DNA of 42,575 bases from JADLEX01 sp964586775 (GTDB lineage Bacteria; Lernaellota; Lernaellaia; JACKCT01), in the NCBI GenBank assembly GCA_964586775.1, contig CAZPJD010000256.1:1-42575 (forward strand), in the 5' to 3' direction. Positions 1 through 7,859 of the stretch are shown piece after piece; the first letter of the stretch is position 1; each line of letters starts with the position of its first letter. The translations under genes and the position numbers were made by a program. The notes under the pieces were generated by a model. That model worked only from the letters and a program-made list of their open reading frames with translations. It ran no database searches and was not told the origin of the DNA.

Positions 1-149
1 CCATCGACGGCTACAACCGGTTCATGGAACTGGCTCAGAAGTACGCCGACGAAATCATTCGTCACTCGCGGCGGGAACGGGAGAGGAACGCGAAAAAGAC
101 GAAAACAGCCGCCACGAGAGGGAACAGGTCCGGCAAGACCCAGATTTAG
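1..149 (+). CDS. 3' end of an unidentified protein (partial)
   Basis: Reading in the frame that begins at base 3 gives about 48 codons with no stop until TAG at 147-149. The tail is strongly basic, with runs such as RRERERN and AKKTKTA, and it looks like a disordered C-terminus. The start lies outside the window and too little is left to assign a family. Codon use is like the neighbours. It could be a chance open frame, but the even amino-acid make-up before the basic tail favours a real gene end. Confidence 0.5.
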   Translation, partial: IDGYNRFMELAQKYADEIIRHSRRERERNAKKTKTAATRGNRSGKTQI

Positions 150-271
150 ATGCGTTTGCCCTGGTCACGCGGCCGATCGTTCTTGACCTTGCCAGACGGC
201 TTGTTTAACGTGAGCGCCGTTTTTCGGGTCCAGTCATCGACGGGACGCGGCGGAGAAAGGCCGGAAAGAAT

Positions 272-994
272 ATGCGGAACGGGAATTCGGGTCGCCGGGT
301 GCGTCCCGCGCTGATCGGCGCGGTGATCGCGCTCTTCGCGCTCGCGGCGGCGGGGACGGCGCTCTCCAAATCGGCACGCGGGCAACTCTATATGTTCACG
401 AAGTCCACGACGCTCTCCGCCCGCGTCGGCACGCCCTGCCAGGCCGACGAGGACACCGCCGAGCGCGCCTACTGCGACAAGACCTTTCACTGTCAGGACG
501 GCCAGGTCGCGCGCGGCCTGTCGTACAACGTCTCCGTGGTCGACGGCGTGGGCACGCTCACCGGCGTCGGCCTCGTGTGCACCGAACCCAACGAACTGCT
601 GCTGACCGAACAGATCGGCGCGACGGGCGCGGAGTTCGGCGGCGAGGCGATCCGCGACACGTGCGACACGGGCTTTTTCCTCACCGGAATGACCGCGGCG
701 ACGACCGACCGGCGCAACGTGACCGGCGTGCGTCGCCAGTGCCGTCGCTACTGGCCCGTGGCCGAGCAGCAGGGCGCGAACGAATACGGCTCGGGCGCGA
801 TCCGCGAGTGGACCGGCTGCCCCGACGGCCGGTTTGTCACCGGCATGAAGATCAGCTATTTCCAGAACGCCGACGGCTCCGGCTCGGATCAGACCATCGT
901 GCGCAACCTGCGCTTCTACTGCTCCGAGATGCGCCACTGGATCGGCGAGCCCGAGGACCTGCGCGACCCGCGCGATCCGGCGATCCGCAAGTAG
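272..994 (+). CDS. Secreted or membrane-anchored protein with three Cys-paired repeats
   Basis: 240 residues. An N-terminal basic stretch followed by a hydrophobic segment at about residues 13-30 looks like a signal peptide or anchor, so the rest should be outside the cytoplasm. The mature part has eight cysteines. Six of them fall in three similar repeats, each opening with Cys-x2-Gly-x-[VF]-x2-Gly-[LM] and closing with a second Cys 26-34 residues on (C74-C103, C131-C157, C183-C217). C56 and C68 form the fourth likely pair. The TGM element (138-140 and 190-192) recurs. This threefold layout recalls beta-prism proteins such as vitelline membrane outer layer protein I, but that is inference from pattern only. 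A GGAAAGA ribosome-binding site precedes ATG. No enzymatic motif is visible. Confidence 0.75.
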   Translation: MRNGNSGRRVRPALIGAVIALFALAAAGTALSKSARGQLYMFTKSTTLSARVGTPCQADEDTAERAYCDKTFHCQDGQVARGLSYNVSVVDGVGTLTGVGLVCTEPNELLLTEQIGATGAEFGGEAIRDTCDTGFFLTGMTAATTDRRNVTGVRRQCRRYWPVAEQQGANEYGSGAIREWTGCPDGRFVTGMKISYFQNADGSGSDQTIVRNLRFYCSEMRHWIGEPEDLRDPRDPAIRK

Positions 995-1089
995 TTCCGA
1001 CAAACAATCCGCGAAGGGATCAGCGCGCCGCGGGCGTGGCGCACGTGTTGACGCTGTGCCAAACTGCCCTCCCGACCAGGGAGTCGCGA

Positions 1090-1950
1090 ATGACCGACGT
1101 TGCCGCGCCCGGCGATCCCGCCTTCATTCGATACGAAACGTCGCGGCCCGCCGCGCTGCGCGACATGCTCGCGCGCGCGCCCATCGCGTGGGTGCCGCTG
1201 GGCGCGCTCGAGTGGCACGGCGAGCACGCGCCACTCGGGCTCGACTCGTTCAAGGCCGCGTGGATTTGCGAGCGCGCCGCCGAGCGCGTGGGCGGTGTGG
1301 TGTTTCCCGCGATGAGCTGGGGCGCGTTTCACACGCTGCGCTTCCCGTTCACGTTCCGATTCGGCAAACGCGCGCTGCGCCGTCAGGTGCGAGCCGCGCT
1401 CGACCAACTCGCCGACTTCGGCTTTCGCGCGATCGTGCTCGTCACCGGCCATTACCCGCTGGCGCAGCTCGCGATGCTGCGCGCCGAGTGCCGCCGCGTG
1501 TCGGCGCGGCGGGGTGTGGCGGCGATGGGCATCTCCGAGGCGATGCTCGCGACGGACATCGGGTATCTCGGCGACCACGCGGCGAAGTGGGAGACGTCGA
1601 TCCTGATGGCGATTGCGCCCGACCTCGTGGATCTCGCCGCGCTCCCCGCCGACCCGATGACGCTCGACGAGCGCGCCGAACGGCTCGGCATCTTCGGCAT
1701 CGACCCGCGCACGCACGCGAGCGCCGACGAGGGCCGCCGCGCGCTGGACCTGATCGTGCCGCGCCTCGCCGAAGCGGCCGCGCGCCTGCTGCGCGAGGGC
1801 AATACGGACGCCGCCGAGGAGATCTACGCGCGAGCCGCCGCCGCGCTGCGCCCGCCGATCGCGGCGGGGAAGATCGCGTACGGCACGGATTCGGCATGGG
1901 AGGTCGTGACGTTCACGCTGCGCTCGATCTGGCGCAACCGACACCTGTAG
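1090..1950 (+). CDS. Creatininase-family amidohydrolase-like protein
   Basis: 286 residues, near the usual length of the family. The metal-site motif G-x2-E-W-H-G-x-H-x-P-L-G-x-D is present with E41, H43 and D52 in the right spacing. A later TGHYP element matches the family's GHYE/GHGG element, keeping the His but with Pro where creatininase has the metal-binding Glu. A GDHAAKWETS segment matches the family's HAG-x2-ETS. Members hydrolyse cyclic or formyl amides (creatinine, FAPy compounds, mycofactocin precursor); the substrate here cannot be told. The start is the ATG at 1090, preceded by GGGAG; the longer upstream reading frame overlaps the previous gene and is not coding. It converges with the next gene, with only three bases between stops. 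Confidence 0.85.
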   Translation: MTDVAAPGDPAFIRYETSRPAALRDMLARAPIAWVPLGALEWHGEHAPLGLDSFKAAWICERAAERVGGVVFPAMSWGAFHTLRFPFTFRFGKRALRRQVRAALDQLADFGFRAIVLVTGHYPLAQLAMLRAECRRVSARRGVAAMGISEAMLATDIGYLGDHAAKWETSILMAIAPDLVDLAALPADPMTLDERAERLGIFGIDPRTHASADEGRRALDLIVPRLAEAAARLLREGNTDAAEEIYARAAAALRPPIAAGKIAYGTDSAWEVVTFTLRSIWRNRHL

Positions 1951-1953
1951 TCG

Positions 1954-2574
1954 TCACTCGCCCGGCACCCACAGGTTGTTGACCACGCCGCGCACGCGCG
2001 GAATGAAGAGCGCCGTCTCGCGCAGCCGTGCGCGCACCGCCGCCGACTCCACCGGTCCCGACAGGATTACGACGCCCAGGTAAACCTGCACGTCCAGCTC
2101 CGCGACACGCACCTGGTTCGTCGCCGAGATCCGGCGACGCACCTCGGCGAGAATCTGCTGATCCGTCGCCACGTCGGCGATGCCGCGCGCGTCGTAGGCG
2201 GGCCACTCGGCGCGCGTCGCCGGTTTCACGATCAACTTCGGCTTCACGCGACGCACGCCCGGGCTCGTCGCCGCCACCGCGATGGCGAGATTGCGTTCGG
2301 AGATCGACGACACGGTGCCGCGCAGCGTGACCACGCCGCCCTCGACATCGGCGATCACCGCGCCGGGATGCACCGAGCGCGTCGCCGCGTAGCCCTCAAC
2401 GAGATTCGCGCGGATCACGGGATCGGGCAGCACGATCTTCTTCGGATCGATCGGCGCGGCGGGCAGATCGAGTTCCTCGTCAGAGACGGGCTCGGGCGCG
2501 GGGGCCTTCGGCGTGGTCGTCGCGCAACCGGCGATAACGAGTGCAAGCACGATCGCAACGGCGCGCACCATCAT
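1954..2574 (-). CDS. BON-domain lipoprotein
   Basis: 206 residues. It opens with a short signal sequence ending in a lipobox (V-I-A-G-C), so it should be lipid-anchored. After a Pro-rich linker there are two BON-like modules, at roughly residues 55-125 and 140-205, each with the typical helix, then the pattern G-V-V-x-L-x-G-x-V. BON domains in this arrangement (OsmY/DolP type) bind phospholipid or shield the envelope. The ATG shares its A with the TGA of the upstream gene (TGATG), so translation is probably coupled to the PHP-like lipoprotein, and both proteins likely work in the same membrane. The second Met at 2571 is an alternative start. Confidence 0.85.
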   Translation of the reverse strand: MMVRAVAIVLALVIAGCATTTPKAPAPEPVSDEELDLPAAPIDPKKIVLPDPVIRANLVEGYAATRSVHPGAVIADVEGGVVTLRGTVSSISERNLAIAVAATSPGVRRVKPKLIVKPATRAEWPAYDARGIADVATDQQILAEVRRRISATNQVRVAELDVQVYLGVVILSGPVESAAVRARLRETALFIPRVRGVVNNLWVPGE

Positions 2575-5057
2575 CACGGCGTCGGCTCGGGCACGGGTGT
2601 CGGCGCGATCTCGGGTGTCGGCGCGATTTCGGGCGTCGGATCGGGCGAAGGAATTTCCTCGACCTCTGGCGCGGGGTCCGGCTCGGGCTCGCCGGGCCCG
2701 GGTCCCGCGGGCGACATCCCCAGATCGACGATCGGCACGCGCGGTCCCTCGCGTTCGCCGCACGCGAATCGGTAGAACATCGGCCCCAATGCCGCGCGGC
2801 CTTGGTCGTCGCGGCCATCCCACACGGCCTCCACCGGCCCGGCCTCGCGCTCGCCCACGTCGATCGCACGCACCGGCGCGCCACGGGCATCGGTGACGGC
2901 GAAGCGCGCGGCGCATGGCTCGTTCGCGCGCCCGCCGATCCGCCACGCACCCTCGGCCTCGGCATGCGCGGGAAATGCGGGAGCCGCGATGGCGCGCGCG
3001 ACAGGGGCGTCGGCCTCGGCATTGCGCTCGAGCAGCAGATAGTACACGGCCTCGCCGTAGGCGTTCGCGGCGTCGTCGCGCACGACGACGGGCCCCGGCG
3101 GCCAACGACCGCTGACGCGCGAGTAGAGGTTCGGATCGCCGCCGCCGTCGTCGCCCGCGCGGCGGCGCAGCTCGATGTCGATCGTGTTCAGGCCCGGCGC
3201 GAAATCGAACCGGATCTCGATGGCGTCGCCCATCGACTCCGCGACGAGGTCCGCGATGCGCGACCAATTCGGGTGACGCACAAAGTACGGGCTCGACCAC
3301 GCGACGTGACCGTCTGTCTGCGCGACACGCCAGACGAAGACGGCGCTTCGCTTCAGGTCCGTGATCTTCACGTCCTCGCTCGCGATCCACGTGGGCGGCT
3401 CGAACGCGCGCGCGAAAACGGAGTGGCCGTCGCGAAACAGTTCGACGGACGCCAACGGCGCGGCACCCGCGGCCTCGAGGTGAAAAATCGGCGGCCCGCC
3501 CGGCGCGTAGTCGCGGCCCGGCGGTTTGCCGTCCACGTCGGCGTAGAGCAGGATGCGCGCCCCGCTGGTGACCCAGGTGCGCCCCGACGCGACGGCGTCG
3601 TACACGGTGCGCCGCGTGAGCGCGCCGGACAGCAGGCCGGTGAGCGCGCCGCGCGCGCCGACGAACCCGAATCGCCGCCCCGCCGCGCCGAGCCGTGCCG
3701 CGAGGTGCGCGGGCATGTCGGGATGCTCGACGCTCGCCGTCGCGATGTCGGGTGCGAACGCGATCACGCGCGTGCGTTCGGCGTGCACGGCGAATTCGTC
3801 CATCGGTTCGGAAGACGCGATCGGCGCGAGCAACCCGCCCGATGCGTCGAGCGATTCCGACCACGCCGCCGCGCCGAATTTGCCGGCGCTTGGGCTCGTC
3901 GCGAGCATGGGCGTCGTCGCGAGCGCCGCTTCCCACCACGCGGCCGGTTTGCCGATGGCCGGCTTCACGGTGCAGCGGTCGAAGAGCGCCAGCGCGCGCC
4001 CGACTCCCGAAAACTCCCGCGCGACGAGCGGCACGAATCGGCCGAGCTGTTCGCGCTCGGTGCACGCGTCGCCGCGTGCTTTGGCGAGCGCGTCGTCCGC
4101 GGCGTAAACGGGGTCGGCGATGGCGGAAAAGCCGAGCCCCGTCGGTTCCGCACCGCCCGTTGCGAGATCGAGGTCGCCCAGCGCGATGGGCCGCGCGTCG
4201 CCGGGCGCGCTCACCGCGATCGGGTTCGACATGGCCGGCGCGAACGCGCCTCCGGTGTCGGCGACGATCCAGCGGAACCCGGCGAGGTCGAAGCTGCCCG
4301 CGTCGACGCGCGTCACCGGCCCGTCGATCATCGCCGACTTCGGCGGGTTGTAGCTCAGGTCGATGCCGACGTCGTCGCGCTCCTTGAAAAAAATGCGCAC
4401 CGGCGCGGCGGGGGTCGCGGGGTTGCCGAGCTCGTCCGTGACGATCACGTCGAGCTCGAAAGGCTTTTTCGTCTCGACCGCGGGCGGCGCAACGATCTCG
4501 ATGCGCGCCGCCGGGCGGGGTGCGATGTCGAAGGGCGTGATGCCCGCGAGCGCCGCGAATCCCGCCGCGCCGCGCACGAGCACCACGGGTGCGTAGCCCT
4601 TCGTCGCGATCGTCGGCGCGGATGGCGCACCGGTCTTGTCGAAGGCGACCCGAAACTCCACCCGCTCTCCACGCCAGCCGTTCGCCGGTGGGTCGACGCG
4701 TACCGCGCCCGCCGCATCTCCGAGGGCGAATGGCTCATAATCACGCGGGTCGCCATCGACCTCCACACGCAATGCGCCGATGGACTTTGGGTCCGTTAAA
4801 AAATCGGCGTCGCTCCAGGACCGATTTCCGTCACGAAGCGACGGAAACGCGAGGATCACAGGGCCGCTCGCGCCATCCGGCAACCGGCATTCGGCACTCC
4901 ATAAAAGCAACGCACCGTCCGCAAGGACGTTCGGAGAGACCTCAGTGCGGCAAGACCCCGGCGGCGGCGCGGGGGGGCCGCACGCGAGGAGCGCGCACGA
5001 CGAGATCGCGCACGCGACGATCACGCACGCGAGGGCGGAATTGCGACGACGAAACAT
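2574..5057 (-). CDS. Large lipoprotein with a degenerate PHP / DUF3604-like domain
   Basis: 827 residues from the ATG at 5057. The N-terminus is a signal peptide ending in a lipobox (A-L-L-A-C26). An Ig-like beta region follows (about 180-290). The central part follows DUF3604/PHP proteins in order: GDLDLATGG (294-302) where GDLHVHT is usual, SAIADP (311-316) for ALTDH, then GFVGARGALTG (464-474) for GFVxSSDxHxG, then the usual TRRTVYDAVASGRTWVTSGARI block. All metal-binding His residues of these motifs are replaced, so metal catalysis is unlikely. The C-terminus is beta-rich and ends in a Pro-Glu tail with a repeated PTPEIA unit. A TTG start at 5096 was rejected because it is better read as part of a promoter-like TTGACA. 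Probable role: a surface or periplasmic binding protein in operon with the BON lipoprotein. Confidence 0.75.
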   Translation of the reverse strand: MFRRRNSALACVIVACAISSCALLACGPPAPPPGSCRTEVSPNVLADGALLLWSAECRLPDGASGPVILAFPSLRDGNRSWSDADFLTDPKSIGALRVEVDGDPRDYEPFALGDAAGAVRVDPPANGWRGERVEFRVAFDKTGAPSAPTIATKGYAPVVLVRGAAGFAALAGITPFDIAPRPAARIEIVAPPAVETKKPFELDVIVTDELGNPATPAAPVRIFFKERDDVGIDLSYNPPKSAMIDGPVTRVDAGSFDLAGFRWIVADTGGAFAPAMSNPIAVSAPGDARPIALGDLDLATGGAEPTGLGFSAIADPVYAADDALAKARGDACTEREQLGRFVPLVAREFSGVGRALALFDRCTVKPAIGKPAAWWEAALATTPMLATSPSAGKFGAAAWSESLDASGGLLAPIASSEPMDEFAVHAERTRVIAFAPDIATASVEHPDMPAHLAARLGAAGRRFGFVGARGALTGLLSGALTRRTVYDAVASGRTWVTSGARILLYADVDGKPPGRDYAPGGPPIFHLEAAGAAPLASVELFRDGHSVFARAFEPPTWIASEDVKITDLKRSAVFVWRVAQTDGHVAWSSPYFVRHPNWSRIADLVAESMGDAIEIRFDFAPGLNTIDIELRRRAGDDGGGDPNLYSRVSGRWPPGPVVVRDDAANAYGEAVYYLLLERNAEADAPVARAIAAPAFPAHAEAEGAWRIGGRANEPCAARFAVTDARGAPVRAIDVGEREAGPVEAVWDGRDDQGRAALGPMFYRFACGEREGPRVPIVDLGMSPAGPGPGEPEPDPAPEVEEIPSPDPTPEIAPTPEIAPTPVPEPTP

Positions 5058-5259
5058 CGCGACAGTTTCCGGCGCGGCGAAAGGGAGTGTCAACAATCTG
5101 TCCGAACCGGCGCTCAGCCGGCTCGGATCCGCCGGAGACGCCGCCGCGCGCGAGGCTTCCCGCCCGGCGCCTGGGACTTTTCAAGAAGGTGTGCCGACGA
5201 GAGCATCCGCCGCTCCCGACGGGAACGCGATAGAAACGCGATAAGAAGGAAAACCGCCG

Positions 5260-5280
5260 CGGTCGGACGATCTCCGACCG
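5260..5280. other. Perfect inverted repeat in divergent promoter region
   Basis: CGGTCGGA and TCCGACCG, eight base pairs around a five-base loop. It lies in the 370-base gap between the divergent lipoprotein operon and the HEAT gene. It may be an operator or a hairpin; no T-tract follows on the plus strand. Nearby, at 5225-5247, two similar ACGCGATA units lie in tandem. Nothing else recognisable was seen in this gap apart from the promoter at 5331. Confidence 0.5.
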
Positions 5281-5330
5281 AAAAGACACGGATCTGGATG
5301 CGCTCCCTCACCGCTCGAAGCCAACGCCCC

Positions 5331-5359
5331 TTGAAATCGTGGGGGCGCTTTCCTATCAT
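5331..5359 (+). promoter_or_regulatory. Sigma-70-type promoter for the HEAT-repeat gene
   Basis: TTGAAA, a 17-base spacer and TATCAT. This is close to the -35/-10 consensus with ideal spacing and places transcription start near 5366, about 60 bases before the ATG at 5427. Confidence 0.6.
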
Positions 5360-5426
5360 TCCCTTTCGTTCCGAGACCATCCGCACGCGTCGGTTCGGCC
5401 TTTCCTGGCCGAGGGGAGCTGTCGTC

Positions 5427-7835
5427 ATGGAGAGTCTGGAGTCGCGCGGCACCATCGTGATCGGCGGCGATCCGTCCCAGCGTCCGCTGTCGGCCCAGGA
5501 AGAACAGAAGATCATGGACATCCTGAACGCGACGATGGCCGCGCTCGGAAAGGTCCAGCAGTATCCGACGCTCAACGAAATCGTGTTCGAGGCGATCGAC
5601 GAGGCTGGCCGCCAGATCCTGACGTGGCTTCGCACGCACAAGACGCTGACCTTCGAGGCGTTTCACGGAAACCTTCAGGTCAACAAGTCCATCCTCTCGA
5701 TGGCGTCCACGAAAAAGGACTTCGCACAGGCGTTCCTGTTCTATCTGACCGAGCGCAACGTGCGCACGCTCGACCTGCGCGTGGGCGCGGACAAGGACGA
5801 GATCCAGCGCTTCTTCGAGTACTTCGGCAAACCGGCCAAGGAGATCGTGGCGAAGAAAAACCTGCCGCGCTCGCTCAAGCGCATGGGCATCAAGCACATC
5901 ATCATCTCGTCCGAGCTCGTGCTCGACAACGTCATCATCAAGACGAAGATCAGCGACGAACTCTCGCGCCAGCTCGCGAAACTCAACGTCGAGGAACTGC
6001 TCGAAAAGGCCAACATCCTCTCGCAGATCGACGTGAACACGCTCTCGAAGGTCGGCGAGATCGCCTCGGTGGTGACGAACCTGAGCTACGCGAAGCAGGA
6101 CGCGGCGTCGCAGCGGATCATCGACCGGCTCGCGGATTCTCTGACGAGCCACGACCGCAACAGCCGCCTGCAATCGGCCAAGGCGTTCTCGCAGATCGCC
6201 GAGAAGGCGGTCGACTACACGCTCTACGGTCTGCACAACAGCGTCGGCTCGGTGATGTCAAAAGGCATCGCCCACGAAGAGGACCCCGACGTTTACTCGG
6301 CGCTGGCGACGGGACTCGAAAAGGCCGCCGAGGTGCATATCGCCAAGGGCGATTACGAGGCGGCGATGAAGATCATCGCGGGGTTCGACGCGACCGCCGA
6401 GTCCGCCGCCGCGCCCGCCGCGTTGAAAAAGCGCGCCGAGTTCGCCATCACCAAGATCGCGTCGCCGCAGTCCGTGGCGAAGCTGATTCAGAATCTCGAA
6501 GAGGCGCCGCGCGGCGCCGAGGGCGCGCCGATCACCGCGCTGTCGGGTATGGGCGACAAGTCGGTGCCCGCGCTCGTCGATTTCATCTACACGACGGACA
6601 GCCCCGTGGCGCTGGAGCACGCGGTGGCGACGCTCAAGGGCATCGGCGCGGCGGCGCTGCCCGAGCTCTACGCGGAGCTCGGCGAGAACATGGACGACCG
6701 CTACCGTGTGGCGTTCATCGACGTTATCGGCGAGGCCGGAAACGTCAAGAGCGTCGTCAAGCTCGCGCCGATGGCGTCGCACTACAATCCCGACGTTCGC
6801 GCCGCGGCGTTTCGCGCGCTTTCGCGCATCGGCGGACCCGCGGCCGAGAACAAGATGATCGAGGAACTGGGCAAAGGTCCCGCCGATGCGAAGTTCGTCG
6901 AGGCGCGGCTTAAGGACTTCGGGACGTTTCGCAACAAAGGTCTCGCGCCCATCCTGATCGACCTGCTCGCGGGCAAGGGAGCGCTCGCGAAGATCGCGAC
7001 GCCCGAGGTCGAGGCTGCGGCGGCGACCGCGCTGGGTGGCATCGGCGGCCCCGAGGCACTCGCGGCGCTCACGCAGATCCTCTCGGGCAAGACGGGACTG
7101 TTCGGAATCTTCGGCGGCTCGAAGGGGAAGGACCCCGTGCAGGTGGCCGCGTGCGCGGCGCTCGGCAAGCTGGGCGATCCGGCGGCGAAAGACGTATTGG
7201 AAAAGGCCGCGAAGTCGAAATCGCCGGCGGTGCAGGGAGCGGCCAAGATCGCGCTCCAGGCGCTGGCGAAGACGGCGGCGCGCGCGACGGAGGGCGCGAC
7301 GCCCTCGACCGCGCCGACCCGCGTCACGAAAGCTCCCGCCGACGAAACCTTCGCCGAATCGACGCGCTCCGAGTTCATCCCCCATCCCGCGGAGGGGTCC
7401 GTCGCCGCCGCGCCGTCCTCGATCACCGTCGATGTCACCGGATCGGTGGAGCCGGCGACGCCGACGACCGAATATGTGTTCGAGTCCCCCGATGAGGCGG
7501 ATGCGGGGTTCTCCGATTTCGACGGCGTGGTTCTGGATCACGCGCCGCGATCCGACGTCGCATCGGATTTCGCGACCAGCCTTGGCGTCGGTGCGAGCCG
7601 CGTCAAGCTCGTCGTGACCGTCGGCCCGCACGTGGTGCCGAACATCCGCGTCCGCGTGCCCTTTGCGGGACTGGAGTCGCGCACCGATCCGCGCGGGACG
7701 GCAGAGTTCGAACTCGCGCCGGGGCGTTACGAGATCCAGCTCGACGATCAGGCGTTTTCGGTGACCAAGACCATCGTGGTGGAAAGCGGAGACGTCGAGA
7801 TCCCCATCGACCTGCAGGACATCTTCAACTTCTGA
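5427..7835 (+). CDS. HEAT-repeat protein with C-terminal beta-sandwich domain
   Basis: 802 residues. The first 250 residues are helical and unassigned. From about 250 to 620 there are repeated two-helix units with HEAT signatures (for example V-P-A-L-V-D-F and L-G-x-I-G-G-P-E-A-L). A low-complexity linker rich in Ala, Thr, Pro and acidic residues (about 620-720) leads to a final 85-residue domain ending ESGDVEIPIDLQDI, which looks like a carboxypeptidase-regulatory or PEGA-like beta-sandwich. No signal peptide or membrane segment is seen, so it is probably a cytoplasmic scaffold. The ATG is chosen for its GGGGAG ribosome-binding site and upstream promoter. It converges with the Ser/Thr kinase gene, 24 bases away, and partnership with it is possible but unproven. 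Confidence 0.8.
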   Translation: MESLESRGTIVIGGDPSQRPLSAQEEQKIMDILNATMAALGKVQQYPTLNEIVFEAIDEAGRQILTWLRTHKTLTFEAFHGNLQVNKSILSMASTKKDFAQAFLFYLTERNVRTLDLRVGADKDEIQRFFEYFGKPAKEIVAKKNLPRSLKRMGIKHIIISSELVLDNVIIKTKISDELSRQLAKLNVEELLEKANILSQIDVNTLSKVGEIASVVTNLSYAKQDAASQRIIDRLADSLTSHDRNSRLQSAKAFSQIAEKAVDYTLYGLHNSVGSVMSKGIAHEEDPDVYSALATGLEKAAEVHIAKGDYEAAMKIIAGFDATAESAAAPAALKKRAEFAITKIASPQSVAKLIQNLEEAPRGAEGAPITALSGMGDKSVPALVDFIYTTDSPVALEHAVATLKGIGAAALPELYAELGENMDDRYRVAFIDVIGEAGNVKSVVKLAPMASHYNPDVRAAAFRALSRIGGPAAENKMIEELGKGPADAKFVEARLKDFGTFRNKGLAPILIDLLAGKGALAKIATPEVEAAAATALGGIGGPEALAALTQILSGKTGLFGIFGGSKGKDPVQVAACAALGKLGDPAAKDVLEKAAKSKSPAVQGAAKIALQALAKTAARATEGATPSTAPTRVTKAPADETFAESTRSEFIPHPAEGSVAAAPSSITVDVTGSVEPATPTTEYVFESPDEADAGFSDFDGVVLDHAPRSDVASDFATSLGVGASRVKLVVTVGPHVVPNIRVRVPFAGLESRTDPRGTAEFELAPGRYEIQLDDQAFSVTKTIVVESGDVEIPIDLQDIFNF

Positions 7836-7859
7836 AGTGTCTTCGCCGCATGCTCCGCG

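Noticed and set aside
200..232. Possible terminator after the first partial gene (ACGGC...GCCGT then TTTTT)
   Set aside because: Only five base pairs with a long loop; too weak to call.
1954..4065. Reading the BON protein as the end of a 703-residue protein
   Set aside because: The N-terminal 490 residues are an Arg-rich shadow of the PHP-like gene; the ATG at 2574 starts a proper lipoprotein signal sequence.
2541..4799. A 752-codon plus-strand open frame opposite the PHP-like lipoprotein gene
   Set aside because: Arg/His/Ala-rich translation with no domain; the minus-strand frame has a signal peptide, lipobox and family motifs.
5091..5096. TTG at 5096 as start of the PHP-like lipoprotein
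   Set aside because: It forms TTGACA, better read as a -35 element, and it has no ribosome-binding site; the ATG at 5057 begins a clean signal peptide.
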